Source of the DNA: Amyelois transitella
Lineage: Eukaryota; Arthropoda; Insecta; Lepidoptera; Pyralidae
Reading direction: 5' to 3'
Assembly (NCBI RefSeq): GCF_032362555.1
Contig: NC_083535.1
Coordinates: 11,904,001-11,968,000, forward strand
DNA length: 64,000 bases
Below are positions 36,001-51,000 of this stretch, one piece after another (the first letter of the stretch is position 1; every line of letters starts with the position of its first letter). The notes under the pieces are model-generated. The model was given only the letters and a program-made list of their open reading frames with translations. It did not search any database and had not been told where the DNA came from. Made by a program: the position numbers and the translations under genes.

Positions 36001-39000
36001 GGTTAAAATCAGAGTTAAGCTTAAAAGGCGCAGGTTCAAATCCCACCTCGACCACCAATGACTAGTTTCGAAGTTATATACATTAGTTTGTAAACTAGCC
36101 GATGTTTTTACGGTGATGGAAACATCGTAAGGAAACCTGCACATTCAGGCAACTGGATGTGTAACAATGATCAATCCAATACGGGTTAGGTTCCCCTGCA
36201 AAGGTTGCGGAGGTCAGACGGGAGTCGCTTCGTGTAAAAACCTGACTCAGTATTCAAGGTCTAAGGCGTACCCCGGGCTTCTCTCTAATGTGTTGAGGCG
36301 GGACTAGAAGTTAAGGAAATACGTAAATAGTGTGCTCAAAAATCTATACTAATATTATAAAGCTGAAGAGTTTGTTTGTTTGTTTGAACGCGCTAATCTC
36401 AGGAACTACTGGTCCGGATTGAAAAATTCTTTTTGAGCACTTCGTCCGCTTTGAATAGTTATTTTGGGCATCATTGAAGCCCTCAAGGATGAATAATTTT
36501 CCCCAGTTTTTTTTAAATTTTCCATTATTTCTTTGCTCCTAAAAGTTTCAGCGTGATGTTATACAGCCTTAAGCCTTCCTTGATACATGGTCTATTCAAC
36601 GCAAAAATAATTTTTCAATTCGAACCAGTAGTTCCTGAGATTAGCGCGTTCAAACAAACAAACTCTTCAGCTTTATAATATTAGTATAGATGGTGAATGT
36701 GAATGTGCGTTTGTTATTTGCGGTAGTTATGTGGGCCTTTTAAAATTTTATTCAGATTTCTGCCACAGAATTACAAAGAAGCATTATCTCTTCATCCTAG
36801 TTCCTGAAATGGAAGGTGTACGAATTGGATGCAAGTGAAGCCTCGAGCGATATTTAGTTTATAAATTTCAAAATAATTCCATATTTAAATCTTACTGGCC
36901 TCATTTTCCACATGTTCTTGCCTGGGGGTGAACAGACATGTCAAGCGAGTAAGTTAAGACGTTATTCTCTGGGCGGTAAGATCTGAAATGGGTTACCACT
37001 GACGTTGACGGTTCAAAAGGAAAGTTCTGGAAGGTTTGAGAAGCGTGAGATTGGAATATTATTCCATCAACATTTTGTTCTTAGTTTGTGTATGTATGAA
37101 TAATGTGTACCAATATACATATGGAAATATTTTTGGGTCAGACCAACGATAAATAACTTCATGTAAAAGTTTGTGAAGCCGATCGGATAGACTTTGATCC
37201 GGTTTTTGGTACATGCAATGATTTTTATAGTAATTGCCTTTCAGTTTGCGTGACTGAAAGGCAATTACTATTAAAATACGGTATATAGGTAGGCAGCGCC
37301 AACGCTCTGCCTACCCCGTAAGGGATAAGGACGTGACCGTCTTTGATTGACTGTAAGACAGGTTTTAACCGATTTGACATACATACTATATTCCAATCAC
37401 GTCTACATCCCTTGCGGGATAGACAGAGCCTTAAGTCATGAAATGACTGAAAGGCTACGCTTAGCTGTATGGCTTGATGACAGAATCGGAATCAAATAGT
37501 GACAGGTTACTAGCCCATCGCCTAAAAAAAAAGGATCGCGATTTTATAAGCAATTTAATTTTTTTTTATAATTTATTTAATTTAATTTTTTTTTTATAAT
37601 TTTTTTTTTCCCTATAAAATGGATGAAATGGAAACCGATTCATGAGTTTCTAGGAAATAAAGTGTATGTTTATTCTTGTTCGTGGCGTTGCGGTTTCGTC
37701 TTAACCTTGAGTTGTATTGTGTGATGACGATTACCTGCAATCAGTGTTGTTTGCCCGTAATCATGGAATATTGGAAATGAGAAAAACATAGGGTAGGGAT
37801 GTCAATGAAAGTAAGTTTGTTTGTTTATTTCTTGTCTCTTCACGCGTAATCTTGTGAACCTGCCTTCTACAAATTTCTTAATTAATCTACTATTCCGTTA
37901 TTAAAATTTCAATGACAACTTGGATAGTGAAATGTCGCTAGCTTAAGGTATAAGATTAGAGTCCCAAGTTTATTATAATTGATAAGATGAACAAAATATA
38001 TATATAATGTGGCGCAGGAACCATGATAGCTGTAAATAGTAAAGTAAGTTACTGTAATAAAGAAATTATTAATAATATGTTTAAGTAGTCAAAAAAAACT
38101 AATTGTTAAAAGAAATAAAGTTGCATGTTTTAAAGATAAATTGGTCGCGGTGACAACCCTACACGAAGGTATAAGAAACAATGTAGAGTAACAACAACAA
38201 AAAAAAAAAAAAAAAACGGCGCAGTATAAAAAATAACTGAAATGACTTATTAGGCCGGATCTGTGTAATTTTTCTGCTCTGTGTAACGAGTTGGTAGTAT
38301 GGCGATCTGTTATGTCAATGTCAAGGCGAAGGTGACATAGTTCCTACTGTTTAAAGGTTTTTTTAGTTAATCTCATATTGGCAGTCCAATTTGAAACATA
38401 TATTAGCTGTTGCCTGCGAATTCGTTTAACTTGTGAATAGAAATTAATGTATTTTTTCATTTGAACTCCTTAAAATAATTACGTCTAGTAAGGTCGTTGC
38501 TTAAATGGTCTAATACTTCCTTCATTCAATACACTCGTATGTTGTGGGATGAAAATAATGGTGTCCATAAATCTATTGATAGTTTAAACTGTAATTATAT
38601 CGAGGTAATTACAAATAGGATACACATATAGCTAAACAAATAAAGTACCTACATATGATTTAAATACCTATAATAGATGTAAGTATTAAGTTAAATAAAT
38701 AAATAATAAATATTACAAATTACACAGATTGCCTCGAATTATGTTCGAAACTTGTGTTACGAGATACTCACGCTTAACGATACTATATTTTATAACATAT
38801 ACTTGTATTATACATATATAAACATCTTGGATGTCAAAGTTCGTTTCTCATCATGCCCTGTCCGGGATTCGAACCCATTACCGAGAAATAAAGACGCAAC
38901 TCAGACTAACGGTTGTTGTGTGCATGACGATATGTTATAACCCTTAGTAGCAATATTCGCTACGTTTATTCCCAGAAATTTGTATAATCCTTTAGAAGTA

Positions 39001-42000
39001 GCAGCTTGTAAATACTTCGTTCGACTTTCAAAAAAGATGAAATTAATGTCCCCATTTCTACTACTGACAAAAAAGCTACTTAAGCTATTTTGTTTCTCAA
39101 TAATTCTAATGTACAAAACACAAAAAAAGAAAATTAATCTCCGATATCATTTAGAAAGTGACACGGAATGCATTAATTAGTCAACCTAATTACGATAATA
39201 ACACAATACTTAGCTTTCGGCTCAGATCACGCTGAAGTTCGTCCTTATTGTTCACCGTGGCAACTTCATTTGCAAACAATGGCGGAGACAGCGATTATCG
39301 CGCAATCGTGAGTTCATCTTACTATGATCATGATTTAGAGTGACAACTATAGTACTACTATCTATAAGAACAAATGTAGCAGATATTTATTGCTTTGATA
39401 ATAAAGTCTCATGTTGTATCGTTTTGTATGGCGAGATGGTAAGAATGGAGGTTCAGAATGATTCCAATATAGACGTAGAAAATAAGGCAGACGGAGTTTT
39501 ACTATACGGCAAAATGAAGCACCAACTGTCGGCCGCCATTATGTCATAGATGCGTCATAGATTATCTCACGAAATGTCAAGTTTTGTCACTCACACATGC
39601 GTATAACGCCGCCATTACGATGCTTCACTTTTTTTAAGCTACACTCTGTCCACCTTTTTTTTTATACGTCAATGGATTCCAATTGAAAATCTGATATCGG
39701 ACTTTATTAAAAGTGATTATTTTAAAGAAAGGTGAGTTCGTAAAGGATGTTTTTCAACTATCGTTTCGTTATCATATAATTTATAGCAAATGATTAAACC
39801 CATACATACGAACAAGCCTTTCTAGAAAATAAGTTCGTATCGTTCAAAGCAAAGGAAGTATGCAGGGATCGTGGCAAGTGGAAAGAGGTAGTCTCTGCCT
39901 ACCCCTCCGGGAAAGAGGCGTGATTTTATGTATGTATGTATGTAAGTTCGTATCTTGCGTTTAGTCATGACTAAAAAATGCGGGACCACGCCGCAAATCA
40001 AATCCTGTGATGGGATAAAGGTTAATCTTTAAAAAGGTCCAACAAAAACACTGTCATCGACATTGGATCGTGGTTACACATCCCGTTGACATAATGCTTT
40101 CTTTCCTTTCACGGTAAGAGAAAGTATAAAATGAAGGAAGTATTAATTTGTCTAGAGTATAAAAATATTGAATGTGGATGAAGCGAAGGAAGTATGCAGA
40201 GATCGTGGCAAGTGGAAAGGTGTAGTCTCTGCCTACCCCTCCGGGAAAGAGGCGTGATTTTATGTAGTGGGGACTGGTAACCGATAACCTACCAAGGTTT
40301 TCCAGGTATCTGAATTATGTTTCACTACGCTCTCACTCTCGATAAGAATCCAGCTTATCGATTAACACCGAAATTTAATTTTGGGTTGTTTCGTATGTAC
40401 AATATAGATATTTCAAACGACCAAACAAATCATTAAGCCTAACGTGGTCTATCAGTCTTTTCATGACTGTAGGCTCGGTCTACCCTGCAAGGGATATAGA
40501 CGTGATTATGTATGTATGTAACAAACAAACAATAAACGAATCTACAAAATGTTTAATCTTAAGATACTTAGTATAACAGGAATAGGAATAGATAGAGCCA
40601 CAGGTTGCTGGGGAAATAGTACATAGATGTTTACAACATACTCGTATCCATTCGTTCATCATTCGTTCTTCTCATCGTATTGAAATCATTAGTTTTACAT
40701 ACATACATACATATATCGTAGTCGTCGTAGACAGAGCCAACAGTCTTGAAAAGACTGAATGGCCATTTTAGTGATGTGACGTCAATAAGTGATACTTTGT
40801 ATCCAATTTTGAAAATAAATCTATTCCATTCTATTCATAAGTAGGTACGTATGCTTATATTATGTTGTCGTAGATATATGTACCTACGTATATCTACGAC
40901 AACATAATATAAGCATCAGAGAAAACAATAAGCTATACAAAACTCCTAAACATAATAACCGCTGTTACCTCTTTGAATAGCCGCGTACCTAATAAGGATG
41001 ACAACTAAATGTGACAGATGTTATACGGTTTCCTGAAAGATAATTACGCAGTTTACGTATTTAACGTGTGGAAATATAAAAAAAAACATGAGAAATGCCA
41101 CAAACGTACTTAAGACTTCTTATAATATACTATATATATTTAGTAGCTGTCCCGGCAAACGTTGTTTTGCCATATAAATATTTTTTAAATCGTTTACAGT
41201 TAAAAAAAAATGTTAAGGGTGAACAACCCTTAATATAGTCACGTCTATGTCCCTTGCAGGGTGGACAGGGCCAACAATCTTGGAAAGACTGAAAGACTAC
41301 GACAAGCTGGATGGCTTTATGGTGCAGTTGAAGTTGAAATAGTGACAGATTGCTAGCCCTTCACCTACAAGAGGAATCCCAAGTTTATAAGCCTATTCAT
41401 CCGTTAGAAAAATATGGAGTGGTTCTATTCTAAAGTGCTGGAAAAAAGACGATAAAATAATAAAGTAAGTCCGCGGCCTAGCCGACGGGATGTGGGAATT
41501 CCCGGTAATTTACTTCGCTGGAATTCTGGGAAATCCGGGAAATCTTGTCTTAATGACATAACCTGTATGCCAAATTTCAAATCAAAATATCCAGCGGTTT
41601 GTTCGCTGATTTGTAAGTCAATCAGGCAGTCAGTGTACCTTTTTTATATGTATTGAGTTTGCCACCTGTAAAATACCTTAAATAAATAAAGTCTACGGCT
41701 TTACAGACAAATATACAGACAGCTGAACAAATTGTGATTTTTCTGAATACTTGTTATTGATAGTATTAAGCATAGGCCATAAATTTATTTTTAAATTATT
41801 TACATACATTTTCTTTTATTTGATTTAAATATAGTTTCATTAAAAAACTAATTAAAATGAACTGAAATTAAATAATATATAGATACTATATATTAAATAT
41901 AAATTGTATAATTTAATTTATATAATATATACAATTAATTGTAATTGTATATATAAATATTTAAATTAAATATTGAAAAGAATATAAAATTAAATTCCCA

Positions 42001-45000
42001 TGGCAAGTTTGATCAGCTGACAGCTTATTTTTAAGAGAGAGAGAAAACATTTCTTAGGATACTCTTTCATCATCCCACTCCAATCAGTTTATTCATCGTC
42101 TTGGCTTGACCGGTGGTCGAACCCGGGTCTTTGTGACTAATTTCGAGTCAGGTTGCGAGTGAGGCTATGTAAATAATGCCGTTGACTTGAATTTAATATG
42201 TTATTATGATTTAACATATAAACGGCCAATATTGTCCTGCTTTTTAAATTTAAGTGTCTATTGTTGTTTCTCACTAGAACGCAGGTACAAATATCAACAG
42301 GGAATTTTATAAAGATTAATAAATAAATACCGTAATGTCATGCATAGTTATATATAATTAAAATAACAATTATACATTACCGAATAAGAGTGAAGTTAAA
42401 ACTGCATTTATTATAAATCATCATAATTAGAATTCTGAATTAGACTATTATCAGCTTTAGAAATCCATTTGCGTTGAGTTTTAAAAAATCAGAATACATA
42501 TTTTTTTTATTGTTCTTTTTTTTTTTAAAAAAGGAGGACCGATTTTTTTTTATTTATTTCTTATAAGCCAGTTCATCTTCAAATCTGGATGTTAAATTTA
42601 ATTGAAGGATAAAAAAATGTACTTTACCATAGACTAACAGCGAGTAAAGGAGGCAAAATTTTAAACACATCATTTCCAAAGCACAGATAAGTAATCACTA
42701 CACTAAACTGTACAGATAAGAATGAAATTATAAAAGTAGGAAACTGTTGGACACGTCGTGAGCTAAATACTCTAACATACTAATGATGATACCCACCTTT
42801 ATACATAACATAATATCTGAGCCTTAAGATGATGTTATCAGTGCCGTTATTTTATTACTTTTCTTATAGTTAGGTGTTACCATAAAATTGTTTGTTGTAT
42901 CTTTTACGACGGTTCCATCTATACTAATATTATAAAGCTGAAGAGTTTGTTTGTTTGAACGCGCTAATCTCAGGAAATACTGGTTCGAATTGAAAAATTG
43001 TTTTTGAGTTGAATAGACCATTTATCGAGGAAGGCTGTAAGCTATATAACATCACGCTGCAACTATAAAGAACAAAGAAATAATGGAATATGTAAAAAAA
43101 AGGGAAAAATAATTCATCCTTGAGGGCTTCAATGATGCCCAAAATAACTTTTGCACGCGGGTGAAATCGCGGGCACAGCTAGTTTAAAATATTAGTTGAG
43201 AATGATTATAAGGTAAAGTACCCACTTAAAATACCAAGATGGATTTAACTCGAAAATAAGTCAGAACATTCATGTGGGTAATACCTGTCTTCCTACTGGC
43301 TTTTAGTTCCGATTGCATCCTCACCTCTCTGGAGACGAGCCCGGGATATACCTTTGACCATGGTTCCTGGATTGGGTGAGTCAGGTTTTAACACGAAGCG
43401 ACTTCGATCTGACCCCCGCAATCTTAACAGGTAAACTTAGCACACAAACCAGGAAGCTAAAAAAATGCATTTTACCCAAAGGGAAAAACAAACATAAAGT
43501 GAACCAAATAAAACAAATAAAAAAAAAAAAAACTCGTACTGGATCGATCACATCACACATCCAGTTGCCTGAATCGCAGGTTTCCACACGTTTTCCCTCG
43601 TCGTAAGAGCATCGGTTAGTATTCAAACTAATGTACATACGTAACTATGAAAATAGTCATTGGTACATTGGCGAAGTGGGATTTGAACCTGTGCCATTCT
43701 GCGCATCGCGCATTTTAACTTTACCAATTCGACCACCAACGCTTTCAAGTGAATAATACCTGTGATAACAATTAATTCTTTAACAAAAACGTAGTTCTAG
43801 CAACTGACTGAACTAAAATATAAAAAATCGACTAAGTGCGAATCGGACTCGCACAAGGAGTATTAATTATGTCGTAAAACCTGTTTATTAAAATCGATCA
43901 AAAAATTGCTTAAAACTTAAGTTTGTTGAATGGGAATCTCCCATTTAATAATAACCTTATTTTTATTAAATTATTTATTTGAAAAGATAATAGGTAAGCA
44001 ACCAAATACACTGAAATTGAAAATTTCTAATGATGTTACCAATTTTGAGAAAAAAAAAATCGAAAGATTGCTTGGTTTTTATTTTTAGCATTTGTTGTTA
44101 TAGCGGCAACGAAAATACATAATCCTACTACTATTATAAAGGCGAAAGTTTGTATGGATGTATGGATGTTTGTTACTCTTTCACGCAAAAACTACTGAAC
44201 CGATTACCATAAAATTTGGTATGTAGGTAGCTGAAGACCCAGAATAACACATAGGCTACTTTTTATCCCAGAGTTCCCGCGGGATTGATAGGGTTTCCAT
44301 GCGGACGAAGTCGCGGGCGGCCTCTAGTTAGTGAATATTTCTGCTTTCAAGCTATAAAGGTTTATGAGATATTGCCTGGTGATAGACGGACAGACAGACA
44401 GTGAAGGTGTAGTAATAAATAGTTTTATCTTTTAGGTACGGAACCCTAAAAGCAGAATCCTGTTACATCATCAAGATCATAATATTAATGAACACACAAA
44501 AAAGGGTCTTTTTTCCGTATGTGTTGTCAGGAATGACATGCAAGATAATGGTCTAAAAAATATTCTCACTCTTTAAACTATTAGCTGGTCGAAAGACGAG
44601 TATGGTAATGACGGTTTTGGAAAGTACAGTCCCAGACATTTTGGTCTGACGGCGCATCTGGGACCAGAGGAATATGAGAGAGAGAGAAAGAGAACAAACA
44701 TCGCCTACATTACTAAAGTCTGGTAATAACGCATGACTTCACTCCGATAAGATTGAAATCTAGATACCTACGTGAGAGTAACAAAAAAAGATGGCATATT
44801 TTTTGTTCGTTCGCTTCGAGCCGAGGTAACGTCAGTTAGGATTAAGTCAGGGTCTCTGAAGGTGACCTGACGGGTCATTGGCCTTTTTTGTTTAAAAAAA
44901 ATGTAGGTATACACAAAAAAACATCATAATTATTCGCGTTTTGTTTTCAAAGTTCTTAAGAGTTGATTTAATAGAGGTCGCTTTTATTGGATTAAATGTT

Positions 45001-48000
45001 TAGAAACGTTAATGAATTTGTAGTCAATAGCAGTGAACGAAAGCCTACTTTTAAGTAAATCATTGTTTGGATATAAATTAATGTTGACGTTTCAAGTGAA
45101 AATTGTAATTAAATTTGTCACTAAGATGGATTTCTCTTCACATTGTAAAACTGTTTTCTCTGCTTTTATTTCAATAAGTTCACGTCAAAATGATTTAATT
45201 AATAAATTTATAATAAATATAACAACCCCAAATAAACTAATAGATATTTGAATTACTATTTTTTTAACTAAAGACAAAACTACCAAATGTGTGATGTTTG
45301 TGAAATTAACTTTATGATTTGAGATCATAAGAATAATAGGCAGCGGAACAGAAAAAAATTAGTACTTAAAATTCCTGGACTGGTTCCTAATCGAGCTTTT
45401 AAACAAGTTTCTTCTTTATTCTCAACTGCCTACTATGTAAAATTATTTTTTTAAGCTCTCAATATTTCTATAATAATTTATCTTAATAATAAAAAGGTCA
45501 ACCCAAGTTCTTGTTATGAAATAATTATAACAATAATTTCTATACATTTAAAGATAAATGTATTAAAATTATATCGCAATCTTAATATGTATAACTAACC
45601 TCTATATTTACATTTGGGTGAAGTAACACGCGCGCGCAAAATCTAGTGTGACAGAAACAACACATTTTTTTTTATAAACATAACTATTTCTTCCATAAAA
45701 AGTTTAATGAGCCTTTTTTTATAACATATTGTTACGCATTGTTGTAACAGGTGTGTTGTAAATGTACATTTGACGACGAAATAGGTGCGTGTTTGCAAAA
45801 AACATGCCAAATAAATATCATTCACATGCGGTGTTCTAGGGCTGGGAAAAAAATTGTACTCTAAATTAAAAAAAATAATGGGCATACATAAGTATATATA
45901 TAATCACGTTTATATACCTTGCGGGGTAGACAGAGCCAGCAGTATTGAAAAGACTGATTACCACGTTCAGCTATTTGGCTTCAAGGAAGAATTGAGATTC
46001 AAATAGTGACAGGTTGCTAGCTTATCGCCTTAAAGAAGAATCCCAAGTTTATAAGCCTAGAGCTAGCAACCTGTCACTATTCGAATCACATTTTCATCAT
46101 GAAGCCATACAGCTGAACGTGGTCTTTTAGTCTTTTCAAGACTGTCGGCTTTGTCTACACCGCAAGGGATATAGACGTGACGAATGTATAGTTAGATCTA
46201 TGTAGATAGATAGATAGAATACCCTTTATTGTTTTATTGTATCATATCTACGAGTACCTTATTATTCTAATTTTATTTAGAGTCATTAAGACGCCATCTT
46301 TATACGTTAATTACAATATAACAACGCGTTCAGGGCACGTGACGTGTTAACGTCTTTCCGAACACGTGATTTGTTCAATTGTCATGATAATTTGTTATTC
46401 AAACTACAGATGAAAAAATATATAAGTATATTTCAATAGGTTTTTGTCATATGTACACACACTATAATTGTTGTTTATATATACATACATATATATGGTC
46501 ACGTCTATATCCCTTGCGGAGTAGGCAGAGCCAACAGTTTTGAAGAAGCCAAAAGACTGTAAGACGTTAAGCTATTTTGGCTTAATTATAGAATTGAGAT
46601 TCAAATAGTGACAGGTTGCTAGTCCATCGCCTAAAAATAATCCCAAGTTTGTAAGCCTATCCTTAGTCGCCTTTTAGGACATCCATGGGAAAGAGATAAA
46701 GTGGTCCTATTCTTTTTTGTATTGGTGCCGGGAACCACACGGTACATTATTTATGTATATTATACCACTATTATGCGTACCATATAAATATTCTATTTTA
46801 CTCTGCGTCATTACCGTCAATTCAGAATTCAATTTTTATGGATGTTGTAAAAGGCAACTTAAGGGATTGGCATTTTCATCTACCAATCCCGTTAGTCGAC
46901 GGGCTCTGTGGCGCAGCGGTAGTACGCTTGTCTGTGTCACCGGAGGTCCCGGGTTCGAATCCCACCCTGGGCATGATGAGAAAAGAACTTTTCCTGATTG
47001 GCCTGGGTCTTGGATGTTTATCTATGTATATAAGTATTTACTATAAAATATAGTATCGTTGAGTTAGTATCTCGTAACACAAGACTCGAACTTCATTCGA
47101 GGCTAACTCAATCAGTGTAATTTGTCCCGTATATATTTTTTATATCTAGTGCAACTTTTACTATGACCCAGTAAGTGAGGATGTAATTTGGGAAGAAGGA
47201 GAAATAGTGAATGAGTAAAGCTTGTACAAAATTGTTATAACACTAGCTTTTGCACGAGGCTTCACTCCCGTGGGAAACACCAGAAAGAAGATACACAACA
47301 CGGCTTATGTTACCCCCGAAGTTCTTTTCTATATTTTTGGCAAATTTCGAAAAAAAGTTTTTGAGCTTTTCGTTACAAACATACAAATAGCACAAATCGT
47401 CTCATTTTATTATTAGTGCAAATAACAGAGTGATCAATCAGAAAACCAGCGCATTGTGTAACCTCATCATACACATGCATATGCTGAGTGGAAACCCATT
47501 TGGTCGCATCATGTATTTTTTTTAGGCGATGGGCTAGCAACCTGTCATTATTTGAATCTCAATTCTATCATTGAACCAAATAGTTGAGCATGGCCTATCA
47601 GTCTTTTCAAGCCTGTTGGCTCTGTCTGCCCCACAAGGGATATAGACGTGACCATATGTATGTATGTATGTATTTTTTTTATTTCTTATTTCTATGTTTT
47701 TTGAACAATGTAAAGTTACATCTTGCGCCAAAAAAAGATTTTTCTTTCTTTCTTTATGGATATAAAAGAACTATACAGGTAAGTAAGCAAGTGATATGAT
47801 GTAGCGTCTGCCTACCCCTTCGGGTAATAGGCGTGGGTATATTTAAGCTTGTTGTTTTTGAGTGTTCAATGAGTTAAATCCATAGAAATTAGAATAATAT
47901 ACTACTATCATATTCCGATCAATACAATATAAGTATATTTGCTGCGTAAAATATTCAGGCAATATGTACGAAGGCAAGTAAAGCTACTAAACTACTCGTA

Positions 48001-51000
48001 TCTTGACTTTAAATTATATTGCGCGTAAGAATAGTAGAGGGATTTCAAAAATTCAAAAGTATTATATTGGGTTTATAAAATATTGTTTGTCGTAAAAGGC
48101 GACTAAGGAATAGACTTATAAACTTGGGATTCCTTTTTAGGCGATGGGCTAGCAACCTGTCACTAATTGAATATCAATAAGCCAAATAGCTGAACGTGGC
48201 CTATCAGTCTTTTCAAGACTGTTGGCTCTGTTTACCCCACAAGGGATATAGACTATGACTATATGCATGGGTTTAGGTATAGATAAATAAATACATTAAT
48301 TAGATACATAATGTCGCGGAGGTCAGACATGAAAAGCTGAAAATGAAACGTCCAATATGAAATAAAGGTAACGAAACGTATTACGTCCGCGTTTAATACC
48401 TGTATTATTTATAATTATAGTGAACTAGCGACCCGCCCCGGCTTCGCACGGGTGCAAAATTCGGAAAAAAATATACATAAAAACCTTCCTCTTGAATCAC
48501 TTTACCTGTTACAAAAAATCGCATCAAAATCCGTTGCGTTATTTTAAAGATTTAAGCATACAGACAAACAGACTAAAATAGCGACTTTGTTTTATACTAT
48601 GTAGTGATAGCTTAACGGTCGAAGGTGCATCTAGTAGACATCTCCTCTCCAGAGAGAAGAAGATATAACCGGGACTGAGATTATGCAACAAATGTTAAGT
48701 TCACAATATGAACACGAGGAATTAGGTAGAATTATAAAGAGGTAAAGTAATTTTGAGTGTTTGTTTCATTGTTTGTAAGGGCTTATCTTTGAAACGATCA
48801 TGAAATTTATATATAATACACTGGTTAAAAAGTTATGGTATGTATGTACTACGGACGAATCCATGGCAGGCCGCTTGTTTTAAATATCCAAGCAATAAAT
48901 ATCAAGTGCGCAACCGAGAACCTCTTTTATTGAGTGGGGTTAAACACAGAGCGTGAAGGCGCGGCCTTGCGAAGGTCTCTGTCGTGATAAAAGGCCCTTG
49001 TGCCCGATAGCGACTGATAACCAACTGATACTAGTATTTACCAGTATAAGTCTGCATTTTTCTAGACAAATAACTGACTAGAAAATGAAAAATTGCTAAG
49101 TCAAATACCTATTGTATTTATAAGGTTAAGATGGTGTTGGAAAGAGTGGATAACGTGATAAGATAAGTGGGTATTTGACTCGTAAATTGGCTTTCGATAT
49201 ACTTACAAGTTCGCCGTGTGGTCCCCGGCACTTTAAAGTATGATTAGGAATAGATGTCGTAAAAGACGACAAAGGAAAACCTGGGATTCTTCTTGTATGA
49301 TGATCGAATGAAGAAATCTGCTCCAGAAATTGATGTAGGTAGGTAAGTAAGGTACCAATCCACTAATCACCTAGGTTCGAAGTATTCTTAGTTTAATTGT
49401 AAATTATTTTTAGCGTATTAGTGTTTCCTGAAGTAGGTTTTAATTGTTTTAAAACCTACTTCAGGATAAATTGGGAATCGTTATCGTGAGTCACTTTCAG
49501 GCATTACCTTGATAAATATATGATTTCTTTGAGCGGCAGATTAAAACTCAAATAAATGATAAAGACATCGCAGTCGTTCAAATAAGTTATACAAACAATC
49601 CTTCTTCTTGTTATTGAAGGCCTTTTAATTTGTATCTTTATAGTGGTGTTACCACGAGGGACGATATGTCAGTAATATTTTCAGTACCACACACTATTAC
49701 TCGGGTATTTAAATCTGAATATTCTATAATGACGACAGATCATGGTTGGACGTCGCAAATGATGATATACGAGCCAATGGACTGACATCCAAGGATGCCG
49801 ATAACCGGAAAAAGTGGAGAGAGAAATGTCGAAAGGCTTCGGACCTGTGGATTCTGCCGAGGGTACAACTGAAGAGAGAGAGATTTCATAATAGGGTCTG
49901 ACTAAAACTCGACACTGGCAAATAAATAAATAATAAATATATACGGGACAAATTACACAGATTGAGTTAGCGTCGTAGTAAGTTCGAGACTTGTGTTACG
50001 AGATACTTACTCAACGATACTATACATATATTATAATAAATACATACATACATACATACATAAAATCACGCCTCTTTCCCATAATAATAAATACTAATAA
50101 ATACTTATATAGATAAACATCCAAGACCCAGGCCAATCAGAGAAAGTTCGTTTCTCATCATGCCCTGGCCGGGATTCGAACCCAGGACCTCCGGTGTCAC
50201 AGGCAAGCGCACTACCGCTGCGCCACAGAGGCCGTCAGAATAAACTCATGAAGAAGTTTGGTTACCGCAATGAAGTATTTGCCAATTAGGTAGTATACCC
50301 TGGCGTGGAAAGGGCGGCCAGCAATCTATTGTCGCCCATAACAGCAAGAATCCGGTACAGACGCGCCGGTCAGCCAGAGGGCATCGTGGTAGAATGCCAT
50401 GCGATCCCATGATGCCCTCAAAGTGGCTAGTATGGCACACGGTGGGGTTTTAATGGGTAAGCTGGCAAAGTAGGTACCAGGAGTTCCACACTCTCTTGAA
50501 GACCTAAGAGATCGTGCGTAAAGAAAATTTCCACTTCGATATCAAAAAGATTTAGAAAAGTTTTAAGAGTCGCCTGATACCAAACCGCCTCGGGGATTGT
50601 GATGCACTTGTTCTTAGTGCAATATATTTTTGAAGTCAATAAAACAATTCGTGTTCCACGGAATTTCACCAAGCGCTCTTTTACACTTTGAAACGTCGAC
50701 TTTGAAAGGATATATATTTCCTCACCTTAACAAAATTTTACAGACAAGAAATTGAGTGATATTTTTCACATACATAAAATCACAACCATTGCTACTTGCC
50801 ACTACTCCTGCATACTTCTTTCGCTTCATTCACATTCAACATTAAGAGAGTGTAAGTTAAGAGATATTTTGACCATTCGCGAGTTGAGAATTTTGGGAAA
50901 TCCTATCTTAGTGCACCCATAGACCACTTAAATCACCTCAACGCGCCAAATTTTAAGTCTAGACCCAGCGGTTAAGGCTATGCGTTGATGTGTCAGTCAA

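Noticed and set aside
40851..40916. pre-microRNA
   Set aside because: The stem is perfectly paired with no bulges, and similar unrelated hairpins occur in the window; without small-RNA data it stays a hairpin of unknown origin.
46717..47053. 109- and 71-aa plus-strand ORFs
   Set aside because: They cross SINE-A and SINE-B; the residues are translated repeat.
50246..50672. two minus-strand ORFs in GC-richer DNA
   Set aside because: No start, splice or family support; kept only as a note on base composition.
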